This document shows positions 35,025 to 36,306 of a stretch of 36,306 nt of DNA, in pieces. Origin of the DNA: an uncultured Phycisphaerales bacterium. Its GTDB lineage: Bacteria; Planctomycetota; Phycisphaerae; Phycisphaerales; UBA1924. Every line of letters starts with the position of its first letter. Positions within the stretch are counted from its first letter, which is position 1. The stretch spans positions 1 through 36,306 of the forward strand of contig CALMPG010000005.1 in NCBI GenBank assembly GCA_937871915.1, given 5' to 3'. Both the position numbers and the translations under genes were made by a program. The notes below the pieces were generated by a model, which searched no databases, was not told where the DNA came from, and worked only from the letters and a program-made list of their open reading frames with translations.

Positions 35025-36131
35025 ATGCCCACCAAGCCCCACATCGCCGTCGCCGGAGCCACCGGCGCGGTCGGGCGCGAGATGCTCGAGATCCTCGCGC
35101 AGCGCAACTTCCCGCACGCCTCGATCAAGGCGCTCGCCTCGCCCCGCTCGGCCGGGCAGAAACTCCCCTTCGCGGGCGAGGAGATCACCGTCGAGCCCCT
35201 CACGCACGAGTCGCTCAAGGGCGTGGACATCGCCCTGTTCTCCGCCGGCTCCTCGATCAGCAGGGAGTTCTGCGTCAAGGCCGCCGAGCACGGCTGCACG
35301 ACGGTTGACAACTCCTCCGCCTTCCGCATGACCGACGGTGTTCCGCTCACCATCCCCGAAGTGAACCCCGAGTCTCTGGGCGAGAAGCCCTACACCATCC
35401 GCACACGCGATGGCAGGGGTCGGATCATCGCCAACCCAAACTGCTCCACCATCATCCTGCTCATGGCCCTCACGCCCCTGCGCAACGCCTTCGGCGTCGA
35501 GCGGGCCATCGTGAGCACCTACCAGGCCGCGTCGGGCGCCGGCGCCAAGGGCATGGACGAGCTCGAGGCCCAGACCCGCGACGACCTCGCCGGCAGGCCC
35601 GTCCGCCCCGGAATCGAGAACGGCGGCGTCTTCCACGAGCCCTACGCCTTCAACCTCTTCAGCCACAACACGGCCGTCGATCCCACCACCGGCCTCAACG
35701 TCGAGGAGACCAAGGTCATCCTCGAGACCCGCAAGATCTGGAACGATCCCACCCTCGCCCTCTCGGCCACCTGCGTCCGCGTCCCCGTCCGGCGGGCCCA
35801 CGCCGAGAGCGTCAACGTCACGCTCGAGCGCCCCGCGACCACGCAGCAGCTCCGCGATGCACTCGCCCGGTTCCCCGGCGTGCAGGTCCTCGACGATCGC
35901 GCGAGCAACATGTTCCCCACGCCCCTCAAGGCCAGCGGCAAGGACGATGTCCTCGTCGGCCGACTCCGCCCCGATCCATCCTGCCACCACCTCGCCGCCT
36001 TGGGCAAGGCGGTGCGCGAGCCCATCGACTACGACGGTCCCTTCCGATCCTTCGACCTGTTCATCTGCGGCGACCAGCTCCGCAAGGGCGCGGCCCTCAA
36101 CGCCGTGCAAATCGCCGAGTTGCTCGCGTAA
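35025..36131 (+). CDS. Aspartate-semialdehyde dehydrogenase
   Basis: The product is 368 aa. It reduces aspartyl phosphate with NADPH on the route to lysine, threonine and methionine. Visible are the N-terminal nucleotide motif VAGATGAVGREML, FSAGSSISREF, VDNSSAFRM, the catalytic Cys140 in ANPNCSTI, STYQAASGAGAKGMDEL and RVPVRRAHAESVNV with the catalytic His. The C-terminus is complete. The ATG at 35025 follows a pyrimidine-rich leader with neither a Shine-Dalgarno nor a TAnnnT box. The frame ends 57 nt before the poly-C tract. Confidence 0.96.
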   Translation: MPTKPHIAVAGATGAVGREMLEILAQRNFPHASIKALASPRSAGQKLPFAGEEITVEPLTHESLKGVDIALFSAGSSISREFCVKAAEHGCTTVDNSSAFRMTDGVPLTIPEVNPESLGEKPYTIRTRDGRGRIIANPNCSTIILLMALTPLRNAFGVERAIVSTYQAASGAGAKGMDELEAQTRDDLAGRPVRPGIENGGVFHEPYAFNLFSHNTAVDPTTGLNVEETKVILETRKIWNDPTLALSATCVRVPVRRAHAESVNVTLERPATTQQLRDALARFPGVQVLDDRASNMFPTPLKASGKDDVLVGRLRPDPSCHHLAALGKAVREPIDYDGPFRSFDLFICGDQLRKGAALNAVQIAELLA

Positions 36132-36185
36132 TCAGAGCCGAGCGGCGCAAGCCGCCGGTGTGCTCGCCATCGGCCGTCGAGTTTC

Positions 36186-36306
<121 letters not shown>

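Overview
The window reads as chromosomal DNA of a GC-rich planctomycete, most likely a member of the Phycisphaerae. Supporting signs are a secreted endonuclease-like protein ending in a two-repeat dockerin-like module with terminal Gly-Cys, a solitary pseudopilin-like protein with the N-methylation motif and a C-terminal FADGH segment, a membrane protein with a CxxC...CPEC zinc ribbon, TlpA-type thioredoxin fusions and Pro-rich DUF481 barrels. This placement is inference from gene style, not from a marker gene. I find 33 protein genes, no rRNA or tRNA, no CRISPR array and no prophage.

Layout. 1-224: gene-free AT-rich stretch with a nested palindrome. 225-1214: a RAYT (REP-associated tyrosine transposase) gene between inverted copies of a hairpin repeat. 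1222-4626: DUF2891 protein, LolA-like/TlpA fusion, pseudopilin-like protein. 4730-6868: kinase-less signalling cluster (receiver, HPt, receiver-GGDEF). 6878-11992: PagL-like outer-membrane protein, SlyX, methyltransferase plus gpmI, ugd. 12017-14555: Uma2 nuclease facing a translationally coupled trio (small membrane protein, beta-class DNA methyltransferase, zinc-ribbon membrane protein). 14599-19945: queuosine-precursor transporter, an asparagine synthetase with an unusual insertion, two tandem DUF481 barrels each with its own terminator. 20072-24008: ABC-F ATPase, PGRP amidase lipoprotein, YmdB phosphoesterase. 24033-28703: minus-strand run argG, glgP, small unknown, retropepsin-like protease, ymdB. 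28885-36131: secreted endonuclease-like dockerin protein, PLP-binding protein, peroxiredoxin, thioredoxin-TPR protein, polyprenyl synthase, asd. 36189-36306: poly-C end.

The most general observation concerns gene starts. Genes fall into two classes. One has a Shine-Dalgarno sequence and a leader. The other has no Shine-Dalgarno but a TAnnnT hexamer 5-8 nt before the start codon (eleven genes), the pattern expected of leaderless transcripts. This also fixes several start codons. Other points worth attention are the RAYT/REP unit with a compensatory stem change, the palindrome-rich in-frame insertion in the asparagine synthetase, the ATGA-coupled membrane/methyltransferase trio, the ATGA-coupled small-protein/aspartyl-protease pair, and a 23-G homopolymer inside the argG 3' end.

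Much of the rest is housekeeping: glycolysis (gpmI), UDP-glucuronate supply (ugd), arginine, asparagine and aspartate-family amino acid synthesis (argG, asnB, asd), glycogen breakdown (glgP), isoprenoid chains, and redox defence.
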